Origin: Eucommia ulmoides
Lineage: Eukaryota > Streptophyta > Magnoliopsida > Garryales > Eucommiaceae
Direction: 5' to 3'
Length of the DNA: 64,000 nucleotides
Assembly (NCBI GenBank): GCA_016647705.1
Contig: CM028336.1
Location: forward strand, 1,054,001-1,118,000
Of this stretch, positions 1-11,569 are shown in pieces. The translations under genes and the position numbers were made by a program. The notes below the pieces were generated by a model that did no database searches, was not told the DNA's origin, and saw nothing but the letters and a program-made list of their open reading frames with translations. Numbering within the stretch: position 1 is the stretch's first letter; the number at the start of each line of letters is the position of its first letter.

Positions 1-1072
1 CCAACATGTTCTCTGTCTAACTCTCTCTCTCCCCTTAATTTTTTTCTTGTATATTTAACAAAGATAAAATAAAACAAAAATAAAATAAAGGATAGTTATG
101 TTTATTTCATGTAAAATTTAAATGGAAAAAATAATTTTACACATTTTACAGCATATTAAAAATATTTCGCACAAAAATTAATTCTGGATATCGGGAAAGG
201 GGGGGAGGAGGGAAGGAATTTCGGTGTTTGGATGGGGGAGGGTGGGGAGATTAGGAAGTATTCACTTTCCATCCAGATTTTCATGTAATCTTACTATTTT
301 ACCCCTATTGAATTAAGGGTTAATAGCACTTTAAACCCATGTGATTTGGTCAATTTGTACTTTATCTCCTTATAGTTTGGAAATCGTCACTTATCCTCCA
401 TATGGTTAGATATTTGTTGCACTTACCCCCTATATCTAATTTGTCTAGTTTCATGCCAATTGTGTAATATGGTCTTAATTTCATGCCAATTGTGCTCTAT
501 GGTCTTATTTAGTCACATGCCAATTGTGTAGTATGGCTTAATATTCTGCCCCCTTTTTTTTTCCTGTCTTATATTATGTGTTGCTTATTTTACATTCCAG
601 AGTGGTTTTAGTTAATTTTTTTTTGTCCTTTGTTCTGTTCTTTTTTCTAGTTTGTGTTCTCCCTATATCTTTGTACTGTTTCTATATTTTGTCCATTTTT
701 TTTTAAGTTTTTTAAAAAATGGACAAAATTGAGGGAAAAAATAGAACAGAAACTAGAAAAAAAAAATAGAATAGAAAAAAAAAACTCTAGAGATTTATTA
801 AAAAACAAAATTGGGAGGAAAAAATAGAATGGAGATACAAAAAAACAATAGAATGGAGATACAAAAAAATTGGAATTTTGGAAGGGATAGATTTAAATAT
901 TAAAAATATAGGGGCCATAATATAATTTTCCAAAAATTGAGGGTAAATTTTGCTATCCATTATGCCTCAATCTACCCCACCTGTTCAATTTCCACAATGG
1001 GATGCTTCCAGGAAAGTTCACTCCAAATGTTTGTTAAGTAGAGGAGATCACGTTGCAATTGCATCAAAAAGA
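1..1072. other. Upstream region of first plus-strand LRK10-like kinase
   Basis: This non-coding AT-rich stretch repeats almost exactly at 18430-19501. Positions 4-300 also resemble 16621-17110, an older and more diverged local duplication. Around 690-735 is a fold-back of the type attttgtccattt / aaatggacaaaat, flanked by looser inverted sequence, so a small fold-back element may sit in the promoter. An ORF reading back to about 950 is open only in this copy. The second copy has a stop there (cataaaa for catcaaa), so I do not treat it as coding. Confidence 0.6.
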
Positions 1073-4000
1073 ATGCTTCCTAACCCAAATATGTCGATTA
1101 TTCACCATCATCATCTTCTTCTTCTTGTTCTACTTATCATAAAAACCATGGAAGGAGCAGCACAACACTGTTCTCCATCATCTTGCGGCAATCTTAAAAA
1201 CATTAGCTATCCTTTCCGCTTGAGAGGTGATCCCCCAGACTGCGGTCGTCTTCCGGAATTAGAACTCACCTGCACGAATAATCGTGCCATTTTGCATTTG
1301 AATTCAAAACCTTACTACGTGGAGGAGATTAATTACCAGAACTTTTCCATACGCCTAGTTGATCCCGGTCTCCAAAAGGGTAATTGCTCTTCTTTTCCAC
1401 AATCATTGTCCCTATATGAAGTCATATCTACAACCTTTGGGTTCGGTGTATATAACAGTGAGTATCCCCCTGGGTATGCCTACGCGAACCTTCCAGTAAT
1501 TTTTATCACCTGCAATAGAACCCCTGCCAATTCCTCTGTCCATTATGTAGCTGATTCTTGCGATAAAAACACGACCCATCCTTCTCCATCTTCCTCGAAT
1601 AGTTATTCTTATGTAGTGGTAGGGCCAAAGGCTACAATATCAGAGTTAGATTACTCCTGCAAACCCAGACTGGTGGCGTGGTTCTCATCTGATGCACCCA
1701 TATTTAAAAGTAAGAGTGGAACAATAAGCTCTTTTTCGGACATTCACGAGAGTTTGCTCTATGGGTTTGAGCTTCTGTGGTATCGCCAAACCATATACTG
1801 CAGACAGTGTGAAGCAAGAAATGGACACTGTCATTTGACCTATGACAACCAAATCACTTGCTTAGACACCTGCGATTTCCTCTATTTCGACATCCGTCCT
1901 ACGTTGCGAAGTATGTGATCAGCTTTTTTAGCATTTTGATTTTTTCTCGTATCCTAATTCTCACTTTGTCCTTGTCACTGTTCTTATATATATATATATA
2001 TATATATATCATTTATTTTTATTTTTATTTTTGTGGAGGTTACTTCAATTTACTCTTGCAATTAAATTTGAGTTTTCTGACATTTCTTCATTCTTGATTT
2101 ATGTAGATATGCGTCATCTATGGCGATGTGAGTGTTCCCTGCAATTAGTGATTTCTTTTTTCCATTCATATTTATATTCACTAAAAGATTTATCATAATT
2201 CTCACTTTCTCAATGTTAGTGTGTGTGTGTCTATTGTAGAGATTTAATTAAATTTGCTCTTGTAATTAAATTTGAGCTTTCTGACATTCTTCATTCTTGG
2301 TTTATGTAGGGATGCATACGTTATGGCGATGTGAGTATTCCCTACAATTAGTGTTTCCTTTTTCTCATTCATATTCATGTTCAATAGAAGACTTATCCTA
2401 ATTCTCACTTTTCCACTGTTAGTGTGTATGTATATATTGTAGAGATTTAATTAAATTTGCTCTTGTAATTAAATTTGAGCTTTCTGACATTCCTCATTCT
2501 TGGTTTATGTAGGGATGCATACATTATGGCGATGTGAGTATTCCCTACAATTAGTGTTTGCTTTTTCTCATTCATATTCATGTTCAATAGAAGACTTATC
2601 CTAATTCTCACTTTTCCATTGTTAGTGTGTGTGTGTGTATATATTGTAGAGATTTATTTGAATTTGCTCTTGCAAATAATTTTGAGCTTTCTGACATTCT
2701 TCATTCTTGGTTTATGTAGATAAGCTTGATCTATGGAAATGTGAGTATTCCCTGCAATTAGTGATTTCTTTTTCCCATTCATATTTATATTCACCAGAAG
2801 ACTTATCCTATTTCTCACTTTCTCACTATTAGTGTGTGTGTACTTGTAGAGGTTTACTTGAATTTGCTCTTGCAATTAAATTTGAGCTTTCTGACATTCT
2901 TCATTCTTGGTTTATGTAGGCAAGGGTCAGCTATGGCGAGGTGAGGGTTGCCTATAATTAGTGTTTGTTTTTTCCCATTCATATTTATGCTTACTCCACT
3001 CTCTCTCTCTCTTACTCTCTTGGTGTGTTTGTTTACACAGACTATTACCCATTGAACCGCAATATTATTGGTAAGATGGACTTTCTTATTTTCAAATATT
3101 ATTTTGTTTTAGTTGGCTATAAAAATAGAAGGAATGAAATTGGAGGATGGAAAAATACATTTTTCCATTGTTTGTTACCAACTGAAAATGGGAAGAAAAT
3201 TTGGATGGAAAATATTGCAATTTAAAACAATAATTGTGGAAGAAAATTGAAAATAAATTTTTGAATTTACTTTTTCTGGAAAAAAAGAGCATCGGTCCAC
3301 TTTCCAATCATTCCAACCAAGTGAACTTTTAGGAAATGCTAACATTTTTTTTTCCTTGTACAGTTTTAATCATTATTATCATTCTTTCAAAAAGATTTCT
3401 ATGCGGGATAATATTGTTACTCATACTATTGTGGTACAAATGGAGGAGAAGACATTTATCATCATTCGGCACGATTGAAGACTTCTTACAAAATCACAAT
3501 AACCTTATGCCCATAAGGTACACTTACTCCAATATTAGGAAGATGACCAATGGTTTCAAGGACAAATTGGGTGAAGGAGGGTTCGGTACGGTTTATAAAG
3601 CAAAACTTCGAAGCGGCCGTTTTGTTGCTGTCAAAACGTTGGGGAAATCGAAGGCGACAGGACAAGATTTCATTAACGAAGTAGCTACCATCGGTAGAAT
3701 TCACCACGTAAATGTGGTGCATCTCGTTGGCTTCTGCGCTAGCGGTTCAAAACGTGCTCTCGTCTACGATTTCATGCCCAATGGTTCTCTCGACAAATAC
3801 ATTCTTGCAAGAGAAGGAAATAATGTCTCATTGAGTTGCGAAAAAATGTATCAAATTTCGCTTGGAGTCGCCCGTGGGATCGAGTATTTACATCGGGGTT
3901 GCGACATTCAAATCTTGCACTTCGATATCAAGCCTCACAACATCCTTCTAGACGCGAATTTTGTTCCCAAAGTTTCTGATTTTGGGCTCGCTAAATTGTA

Positions 4001-4526
4001 TTCAACTGAAGATAGTATTGTGTCTCTGACTGCAGCTAGAGGAACAATCGGGTACATGGCTCCTGAGTTGTTCTATAAAAACATAGGAGGTGTCTCTTTT
4101 AAAGCCGATGTCTATAGTTTTGGGATGTTGCTTATGGAAATGGCTAGTAGGCGAAGGAATTTGAATGCGTTGGCAAATCAGACGAGCCAGATTTACTTCC
4201 CGTTGTGGGTGTATGACCAATTTATCGAAGGAAAAGAAGTGGAAATGGGTGCAACAACGGACGAAGAAAGGGAGATGGTGAGGAAGATGATAATCGTGGC
4301 GTCATGGTGCATCCAACTAAAGCCTAGTGATAGGCCTTCGATGAGCAAAGTCGTGGAGATGCTTGAAGAAGACGTTCAACTTCTACATATGCCTCCGAAA
4401 CCTTTTCTTTGTCCTCAGGACATGCCGACAGAAGAACAGAGAACAAACACAACACCATCGTCTGATTTTCCTGTCTCGTCAAGTGATTTCATATATTCTG
4501 TCACTTCAGATATAAACGAAAGTTAG
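1073..4526 (+). CDS. LRK10-like receptor kinase (GUB_WAK ectodomain, non-RD kinase), copy 1
   Basis: Predicted plasma-membrane receptor-like kinase of the LRK10L / At1g67000-like group. Proposed exons: 1073-1910, five 21-nt microexons (2107-2127, 2310-2330, 2513-2533, 2720-2740, 2920-2940), 3041-3070 and 3364-4526. All junctions are phase 1 and the product is 711 aa. Exon 1 gives a signal peptide (His run then LLLLVLLII), a GUB_WAK_bind domain ([24 protein letters not shown]) and a WAK_assoc-type end (YGFELLW...[11 protein letters not shown]). The last exon starts with a transmembrane stretch and KWRRRHL, then a kinase: glycine loop GEGGFG, VAVK lysine, HFDIKPHN catalytic loop, DFG and APE. 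HFD in place of HRD marks a non-RD kinase. The ATG at 1073 is used because it is also the first in-frame ATG in the second copy; Met at 1091 is an alternative. Ligand unknown. Microexon use is inferred from splice sites and phase. Confidence 0.82.
2107..2940 (+). repeat. Tandem microexon cassette array, copy 1 (five 21-nt exons)
   Basis: Five exon-intron cassettes of about 200 bp lie in tandem. Each has a branch-like ttctgacatt, a pyrimidine-rich stretch, the acceptor tttatgtag, a 21-nt exon and a gtgag donor. With the one base carried over from exon 1, the heptads read NMRHLWR, WMHTLWR, WMHTLWR, YKLDLWK and CKGQLWR. The following 30-nt exon (3041-3070) reads [10 protein letters not shown]. 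Every exon is a multiple of three in phase 1, so adding, losing or skipping a cassette keeps the frame. The heptads would lie just outside the membrane, between the ectodomain and the transmembrane helix. Confidence 0.7.
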
Positions 4527-4830
4527 TTAAGACGTTACTTTAATTCAGGACGAGTGATTTTACCCTCGTATTTTCCAAGTTTCTATTAAGAAAAATTGTA
4601 ATAAATTAAGTGTGTAAACTTGTGTGGGAAATATTGTTGTTTGTACTAAACTTGTAATGGGTTTTTTATGAAATATTTATGTGATAGTATCTATGGAGTT
4701 TTTTTCTTTGTAAATATCACCATAGACTTCAAAAACTCCTCCAAAATCAAGCAAAGAGTTGAGGCCACCTTCTTTAGGATTGTTGTGATAGCACATTGTT
4801 CTTCAATCTCTCACATAAAAATTTAAATTG

Positions 4831-4870
<40 letters not shown>

Positions 4871-5250
4871 TGTGTTTGGTTAAAAAAAAAAAAAACTTTG
4901 ATGGGGTATTTCTCACCTAAGACCGATTCCTCCATTCGAGTTGGAGGTATTGCCCTCGGGCTGACTGAGTGACCGTTACTCTAAGACGGGGGCTTATTAG
5001 ACCATTTAAGCCAAGTCTATTGGATCTTGTTGGGGTTTCTATTGTTGGGTCACTTGTGGAGGATAAATTGGGCTTGAGTACAAACAAATTTTAAATTATA
5101 TTTTTTATTTTTATAAGTGTTTTTATAATTGTAAAGCAAACATTAATTTTATAATGCAGCATCTTAAAGCTAGAAGAGTAAACATTTTGACTACACCACA
5201 AATTGTTATGGGCTACCATTCTATCAATAAATAAACCCCAATAAAAAATA
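4527..5250. other. Intergenic, 3' of kinase copy 1
   Basis: Holds the kinase 3' UTR with AT-rich polyadenylation-like sequence, a (TA)n microsatellite at about 4832-4866, and a moderately GC-rich stretch (4900-5070) with no ORF. It is almost identical to 22917-23655, apart from the (TA)n length. Confidence 0.5.
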
Positions 5251-8048
5251 GGCCCAAATACAATGCAATAGAACAAAACAAATCAATAATAACAATGCAA
5301 CAAGGCATGTAAAATAATAAATTTATTCTTATATCCAATTCAATCTAATTAGACCCAAAGAATTAAAAAAAAAAGAAAAAAAAAAAGGACAAACGGATAA
5401 TACTTGACCCGTGCCAATTAATATTAAATGCTTAAAAAAATATTACGGAAAATAACATACAATTGATTTAAATTATAGGGAACAAGGTGTCATTAATCTT
5501 TAAAAAAAAATAAATAAATAAATAAATAAATCATGGGACAGTTTCCTCACAAAAAATTTATTATTATGATAATAATAATAATAATAAATTAAAAAATTGG
5601 CAAAAATACACAAACTGTTTACTTAAATAGTGCTAAAAAGTTGTCAAATTACACAAATAGGTCCATTTTTATCTTTTTTACAAAAATAGGTCTAACCAGC
5701 CGTAACACAGCCGGTTTCTATAATATTTTTTTTCTTGGTAAAACCGGCCTTGACAAGCCCTGTTTCACCAAATGGGGTACCCCCCCCCCCTCCCCCTCGC
5801 CCCCCCCAATCCCATGCCCCAGCCCCCAGCCCCATCCCCTTTAGTTATATATATATAAATTTAAAACTTGTGATTATTTTATTATATATTTATATTTAAA
5901 TTATGAAAATTTGAAAGTTTATTTAATATTTAAAAATTAAATATAAATTATAATTATTTGGTAAATGTAATTAATTTTAAAAAATATTAACAAAAATAAT
6001 ATTAAAAATTACCATTATATTGAAATTAAATGTGTTTTTCATAAAAACGCAATTTCTTTATGAAACCTAAGTTTTCATGGACGAAAGTGTCCACAATAAA
6101 AGAAAAAATAAAAACTAAAATTAAATAAAGGGATAAAAATATAATTAACACTTTTTAATTGAAAGCGAGTTTCAGAGATGAAAATGTAAAAAAAAAAAAA
6201 ATTGAAACTAAAATTAAATAAAAGGATAAAAATGTAATTAATATTTTATAATTGAAACCCAAGTGAAAATATAATTAAAACTTTGGACATGATTAAAAAA
6301 TAGGGGCGAAAATATAATTAAAAACTTTTTAGTTGAAACCCAAGGTTTCAAGAAAAAAAACAAAAAAACTAAATTAAATAATGGGGTGAAAATGTAACTT
6401 TTAAATAATGAACCCAATTTTTTGGTACATAAACTGTGTTACTAAAACTACATAATAAAACTTAAAAAAGTCAAAACTTTTAAATAATCGTCAAAATTGG
6501 TCGGTTGAGTTGTTTCGACGACGATGTAGTTTTTTTGTCAATTTTGAGTTAGAAAAAGATAGTCTATTAATAACCGAAATAAATCTAATTTTTTTTAACA
6601 TATACTGATACGTCAAATCTTCTATTCATGACACATCTCCACTCAGAACCGTCTTCCTGTCCTCAATAAAAAAGAGGCCCAAATACAATGCAATAGAACA
6701 AAACAAATCAATAATAACAATGCAACAAGGCATGTAAAATAATAAATTTATTCTTATATCCAATTCAATCTAATAAGACCTGAAGAATTAAAAAAAAAAA
6801 AAAAAAAGGACAAATGGATAATACTTGACCTGTGCCAATCAATATTAAATGCTTAAAAAAATATTACGGGAAATAACGTACAATTGATTTAAATTATAGG
6901 GAACAAAGTGTCATTAATCTTAAAAAAAAAAATTATATAATCATAGGACAGTTTCCTCAAAAAAATATTATTATTATAATAATAATAAATTAAAAAATTG
7001 GCAAAAATACACGAGCTGTTTACGTAAATAGTGCTAAAAATTTGTCAAATTATGCAAATAGATCCCTTTTTATTTTTTTTTACTAAAATAGGTCTAACCG
7101 GCCGTAATACGGCCGGTTTCTATAAAAAAAAAATTATGGTGAAACCGGCCTTGACAAGGCCGGTTTCACCAAATGGGGCTGCCACGCTAGCAGCCCCCCC
7201 CCCCCCCCCCCCCCCCCGGCCCCATCAACCCCATGTCCCATCCCCATCCCCTTTATATATATATATATTATGATTATTTTATTATATATGTATATTTAAA
7301 TTATGATAATTTGAAAGTTTATTTAATATTTAAAAATTAAATATAAATTATAATTATTTGGTAAATGTAATTAATTTTAAAAAATATTAACAAAAATAAT
7401 ATTAAAAATTATCATTATACTGAAATTAAACACGTTTCCCATAAAAACGTAATTCATTTATGAAACCTAAGATTTTATGGACGAAAGTGCCCACAATAAA
7501 AAAAAAAATAGAAACTAAATTAAATAAAGGGATAAAAATATAATTAACACTTTTTAATTAAAAGCGAGTTTCAGGGATGAAAGTGTAAAAAAAATTGAAA
7601 CTAAAATTAAATAAAAGGATAAAAATGTAATTAATATTTATAATTGAAACCGAAGTGAAAATATAATTAACACTTTGGACATGATTAAAAAATAGGGGCA
7701 AAAATATAATTAAAATTGTTTAAGTAGAAACCCAAGTTTCAAGAAAAAAAAATTAAAATTAAATAATGGAGCAAAAAATGTAACTTTTAAATATTGAACC
7801 CAATTTTTTTTTTATATAAATTGTGTTACTAAGAATACGTAATAAAACTTAAAAAAGTCAAAACAGACTAATGAATAACTTTTAAATAATCGTTAAAGTT
7901 GGTCGGTAGAGTTGTTTCGATGACGATATAATTTTTTTTTTCAACTTTGACTTAAGAAAAAATAGTTTATTCATAACCAAAATAAATTCAATTTTTATTT
8001 GTACATAAATATACGTCAAATCTTCTATTCTATTCATGACACGTGTCC
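5251..8048. repeat. Tandem duplication (about 1.4 kb x 2) upstream of PP2C copy 1
   Basis: The stretch beginning ggcccaaatacaatgcaata at about 5251 recurs at about 6674. The two units (about 5251-6650 and 6674-8048) share the same order: poly-A tract, inverted motifs around AACCGGCC, a poly-C run, AT-rich filler, then ctattcatgacac. The proximal unit keeps a perfect GACACGTGTC (8038-8047); the distal unit has GACACATCTC at 6630-6639. The same pair occurs upstream of the second PP2C, so it predates the 18.5-kb duplication or was homogenised afterwards. Confidence 0.8.
7096..7169. repeat. Twin perfect palindromes around AACCGGCC, copy 1
   Basis: Two perfect inverted repeats lie 20 bp apart. 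The first has 11-bp arms (7096-7106 and 7108-7118, AACCGGCCGTA). The second has 15-bp arms (7139-7153 and 7155-7169, GTGAAACCGGCCTTG). Each has a single A at the centre. The distal duplicate at about 5696-5770 is degraded by substitutions in both. Confidence 0.85.
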
Positions 8049-8386
8049 ACTCAGAACCGTCTTCCTGTCTTCAAAATAGATCAAGTAAGATTCAACAAAA
8101 ATCTACTCTGCCACGTCGTTGCTTCTAGACTCTACACATGGACCTTCGCCTTCCCTCAGTCCCCACGATCTTCCGCCACGTGTTCCCTCACCCAACATCC
8201 ACCGTCCACGTCCGCCGTCACCAGTTAGTAGCCGTACTCATTTCGGTGCTGTTTTCGGAACTTGACCGCCGCATTTCTTCCAAGCACGTGGCGGAGATCG
8301 ATCGGCGTTGGAATATTCAACGATCGCGATTTCAACCAGCCTTTTTATTTTGAATATTGTATCGCGGTGGGCTCAGCTTTCACGTG
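8038..8386 (+). promoter_or_regulatory. G-box/ABRE cluster upstream of PP2C copy 1
   Basis: Four CACGTG cores occur in 350 bp: inside GACACGTGTC (8038-8047), and at 8177-8182, 8285-8290 and 8381-8386, the last directly against the start codon. Further ACGT cores lie in gccacgtcg (about 8111) and tccacgtcc (about 8205). G-box/ABRE clusters bind ABF/bZIP factors, and ABA induction is known for clade A PP2C genes. ABA response here is inference. The start of transcription is unknown, so the downstream motifs may lie in the 5' UTR. Confidence 0.6.
8138..8353 (+). other. Possible upstream ORF (71 codons) before PP2C copy 1
   Basis: An ATG-started ORF ends 33 bp before the PP2C start codon, and its 71-residue translation is the same in the second copy (26548-26763). 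If transcription begins upstream of 8138 it would act as a uORF. The surrounding DNA is itself nearly identical between copies, so conservation is weak evidence. No protein family recognised. Confidence 0.3.
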
Positions 8387-11300
8387 ATGATCGAAAACTT
8401 CAAGCATTCGTCGCCGTCAATGAGTGATTGCCGTCGAACGGCGTGTTCGAGTCCCGGTTCATTGACGGAAGTCATTGTCAACAAAGCGCAGTTTGTTCGC
8501 CGGAGAAGAATGGAGCTTCGTCAACGGAAATCGCCGTGTCAGATCAGATCCGAGATCGCCGACGAGGATTGTCGATCGCTATTTAAGAAGGTGATTCACG
8601 AGATTGATTCGAACGTCGAGGAATTTGAAGGTGATAAGTCGTCGGGAAATGACGCAGTTGTCGCCGGAACTTCGAAAGCGAAAAACGATGAAGTGATGGA
8701 GAATTCGCGGAGCAGAGCATGCTTGTCGCACGGATCTATGTCGGTGATCGGACGGAGAAGAGAAATGGAGGACGCGGTGACGGTGGAGCGAAGCTTTCTA
8801 ACCGGAGACTCGGGAGAGTACGATTTCTTCGGCGTGTACGACGGTCACGGAGGGTCACGCGTTGCGCATGCTTGCCGTGACTGGTTGCACCGGCTACTGG
8901 TTAAAGCGGTGGAAGAAGATGGAGGAGGAAAGGTGGACTGGACGAAGGTGATGAGGGCTAGTTTCCAAAAGATGGACGAGGAAATGAGCCGGCGTGGAGC
9001 TGCGGTGGCGACGGTGGGTTCTACCGCCGTGGTGGCGATTGTGGGGGAGGAGGAGTTGGTGGTTGCCAACTGTGGCGATTCGAGGGTTGTGTTGTCACGC
9101 GCCGGTCAAGCCGTGGCGTTATCCAGCGATCATAAGGTAAAATCAATGTCCCATTATTGATTTTTTTCCTAGTAATTTACATGATTTTTAATCTCAATTA
9201 TAAATTTATAAAACGATTTTTTATATATATGTATTTATAAATTTTTTTAAGAACAAAAATGCTAATACCGTAAAATCGAATAATGATTTTATGACATCAA
9301 ACAACTTTACTTATAATTTTTCACAATAAAATGTCAGTTTCGTCTAGGGATAGCAACAGTTCGATTTTGGGCCGATTTCACTATAAATCAAAATTAAAAT
9401 TGTTAAGAATATACGGAACTCAAAAATCAAAATTTTGAGTTTATTAAGAAATAGGTTTAAAATCGAACTATTTAATTTTATACAAAATCAAAACCAAAAT
9501 AAAGATTTTATATATAAACAAATCAGCCAATTAACCCTAGTAAAAATATATCTAAAATACCTGTTACACTGTTCGATTTGTTACTATCCCGCAATCAAAA
9601 TTAAAATCACTTCAATTTTCAATTCTGAAACCAAAATCGTAACCAAAATCATTTAATTGGTTTCAAAATCGAACTGTTCAATTTAGTTTGGATATCCGTC
9701 AGTTCGGGTTGAATTGTCATCCCTATTTCTTTCTCTAGACGAGTAAAAGGTGGTGGGCGATCTGTAAGAATAAAGTACAAGGTTTAAAATGAAATAAAAC
9801 TAAAGTAGGAGGGGATGAAAAGACAATTAAACCCTGTTGATTTTATAGTGTTCTCTTGACATTCAATTTTTGGAAAGCCTGATAGGCCTGATGAGTTGGG
9901 AAGAATTGAAGCCTGTGGTGGAAGGGTGTTAAATTGGAATGGACAAAGAGTATTGGGTGTTCTTGCTACTTCAAGATCAATAGGTACGTCTTACAAATTA
10001 CTCTCTTTCTTTATTCTTTACTTCTTTCTTTTGTAAAACTATATTGTTTGACTAATCCAATGATTACAATAAAAACACAATCGAACATAATGTTTGTTAG
10101 GTGGTTCCAATTTAGTAATTCATTTGATTTATACAATAGTCTGAAAACTCTATCGTTTACACGGATGATTTGACTACGAGAGAATAATGAGAAACATAGA
10201 AAGTGTCGTCCCAGGCTGAAGCCACCAAAGCAATTGTTCTGGGTTCCAATTCAATATGGGCATCAATAGTTTTAGGCTATAGTTTTTGGTTGTGTAAAAC
10301 ATATGGTTTATTGAATTTACCTATTGTCGGAATAATATCAATTTTAAAATCACGACGAGCAGTCAACTACATATGGTTGGACCTGTTTAAGTGTCTTTTT
10401 AAGTTCAGTGGTTAACTTTGCCAACGGGTTAGTGGTCTAACAAAATCAGACAATGTGTCGTGCATAGTGTTTGGCTAAGTTATGGTGAAACATATTGAGA
10501 TTGGATTAAAGGGCATGTTAATGCACAAAGGTTTTCACCATTGTAAGGTCTCGACAGGGTCAAATGTATGTGTTTTTACCCTTTGTATGCAAAGATAAAA
10601 TTTTCGAGATTTGAACGCATGACCTCTTAGTCTATCATTGCTCCAAGGCTTACCTTTCATATTTAAATATTGTGTCAAGCGTATTTTTTTATTAATTCAC
10701 GGATATTGTCTAACACAATCAGGCAGGGTGTCGAGTATAGTTTTTGACTGATTTAACCGTTTGTTGGAGGCAAAATCAGGCAAGTTGTTATGCATGATGT
10801 TAACTAATCGAGCGGCTATTGTAAAGTACAATCAAAAGTGTCAAAACCAAAATTATGTAAGATGCTAAAGTCGTTAAGCCTGATTGAACAGTAATTATGA
10901 AAGCACAATCGTACAAGGCGTCAAACACAGATTTAGTCGAGATGTTAAAGTTGTTAAGCCTAATGCTTGACTAATCGCTCGGTTATTGTAATGCGTAATC
11001 AATTGGAACTAATAAGAACCCTAGGTGATTGACTCGAGCCTCCCTCTATTTTCGAAAATTTTCATTACAATCCCTTTATTTAAAAAAAAAAAAAAAATCA
11101 ATTAAAATCCCTTAAACTCCACCATTGGACAAGGTATCAAATACCAATTTAGTCGAGATGTTAAAGGAAGCAGTTTATTCAATCGTTCATCTAAAATAAA
11201 AATCTTTGTAAACTTCGCCTTGTTACAAGGTTTGTTCGGATTGTAGGAGACCAATACCTTAAACCGTTCGTAATATCAGAACCAGAAGTCACAGTAAACA

Positions 11301-11569
11301 AAAGAACTGATGCTGACGAATTTCTTATACTAGCGACCGATGGATTATGGGATGTTATATCCAATGACGTGGCATGCCGCGTCACGAGGAGGTGCTTAAA
11401 TGGACAAACAAAGAGGAAATCTCAAGGGACTCTAGATGAAAGAACGGGTGAGTTTAACCGGGCATCGGCGGCTGCAACGGTGTTAGCGGAGTTAGCCATG
11501 GCTCGGGGGAGCAAAGATAACATTAGTGTCATGGTAGTAGAGTTAACAAAATCAATGTCAAATATGTAG
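8387..11569 (+). CDS. Protein phosphatase 2C, clade A-like, copy 1
   Basis: Mn/Mg-dependent Ser/Thr phosphatase of the plant PP2C family, resembling the clade that represses SnRK2 kinases in ABA signalling. Exons 8387-9136, 9878-9983 and 11247-11569 join without frameshift into 392 aa. Visible motifs: an Arg-rich N-terminus ([14 protein letters not shown]), [17 protein letters not shown] with metal-binding Asp, [15 protein letters not shown], the exon 1/2 join [32 protein letters not shown], the exon 2/3 join [22 protein letters not shown] and SKDNISV. The ATG at 8387 is the first in frame; the open frame upstream has no ATG. The usual Ala in CGDSRAVL is Val here (CGDSRVVL), while copy 2 has Ala. 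Clade A is judged from the exon 1 core and the G-box promoter; the exact subgroup is not assigned. Confidence 0.9.
9984..11246. other. Intron 2 of PP2C copy 1, degenerate internal repeats
   Basis: No coding potential. It contains several degenerate repeats of the type aatcagacaatgtgtcgtgc and agatgttaaagtcgttaagc. The copy 2 intron holds the same sequence plus an extra 273-bp internal tandem duplication. Confidence 0.5.

Noticed and set aside
950-1072. N-terminal extension of kinase copy 1 upstream of Met 1073
   Set aside because: It opens with a TTG rather than ATG, is closed by a stop in copy 2, and would bury the signal peptide.
2654-2875. Minus-strand ORFs across the microexon arrays (also 20614-20868 and 20825-21079)
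   Set aside because: They are by-products of the tandem repeat read backwards and their resemblance to one another follows from the repeat.
8357-8386. PP2C start ten codons upstream of 8387
   Set aside because: The codon at 8357 is TTG; the first in-frame ATG is 8387 (26797 in copy 2).
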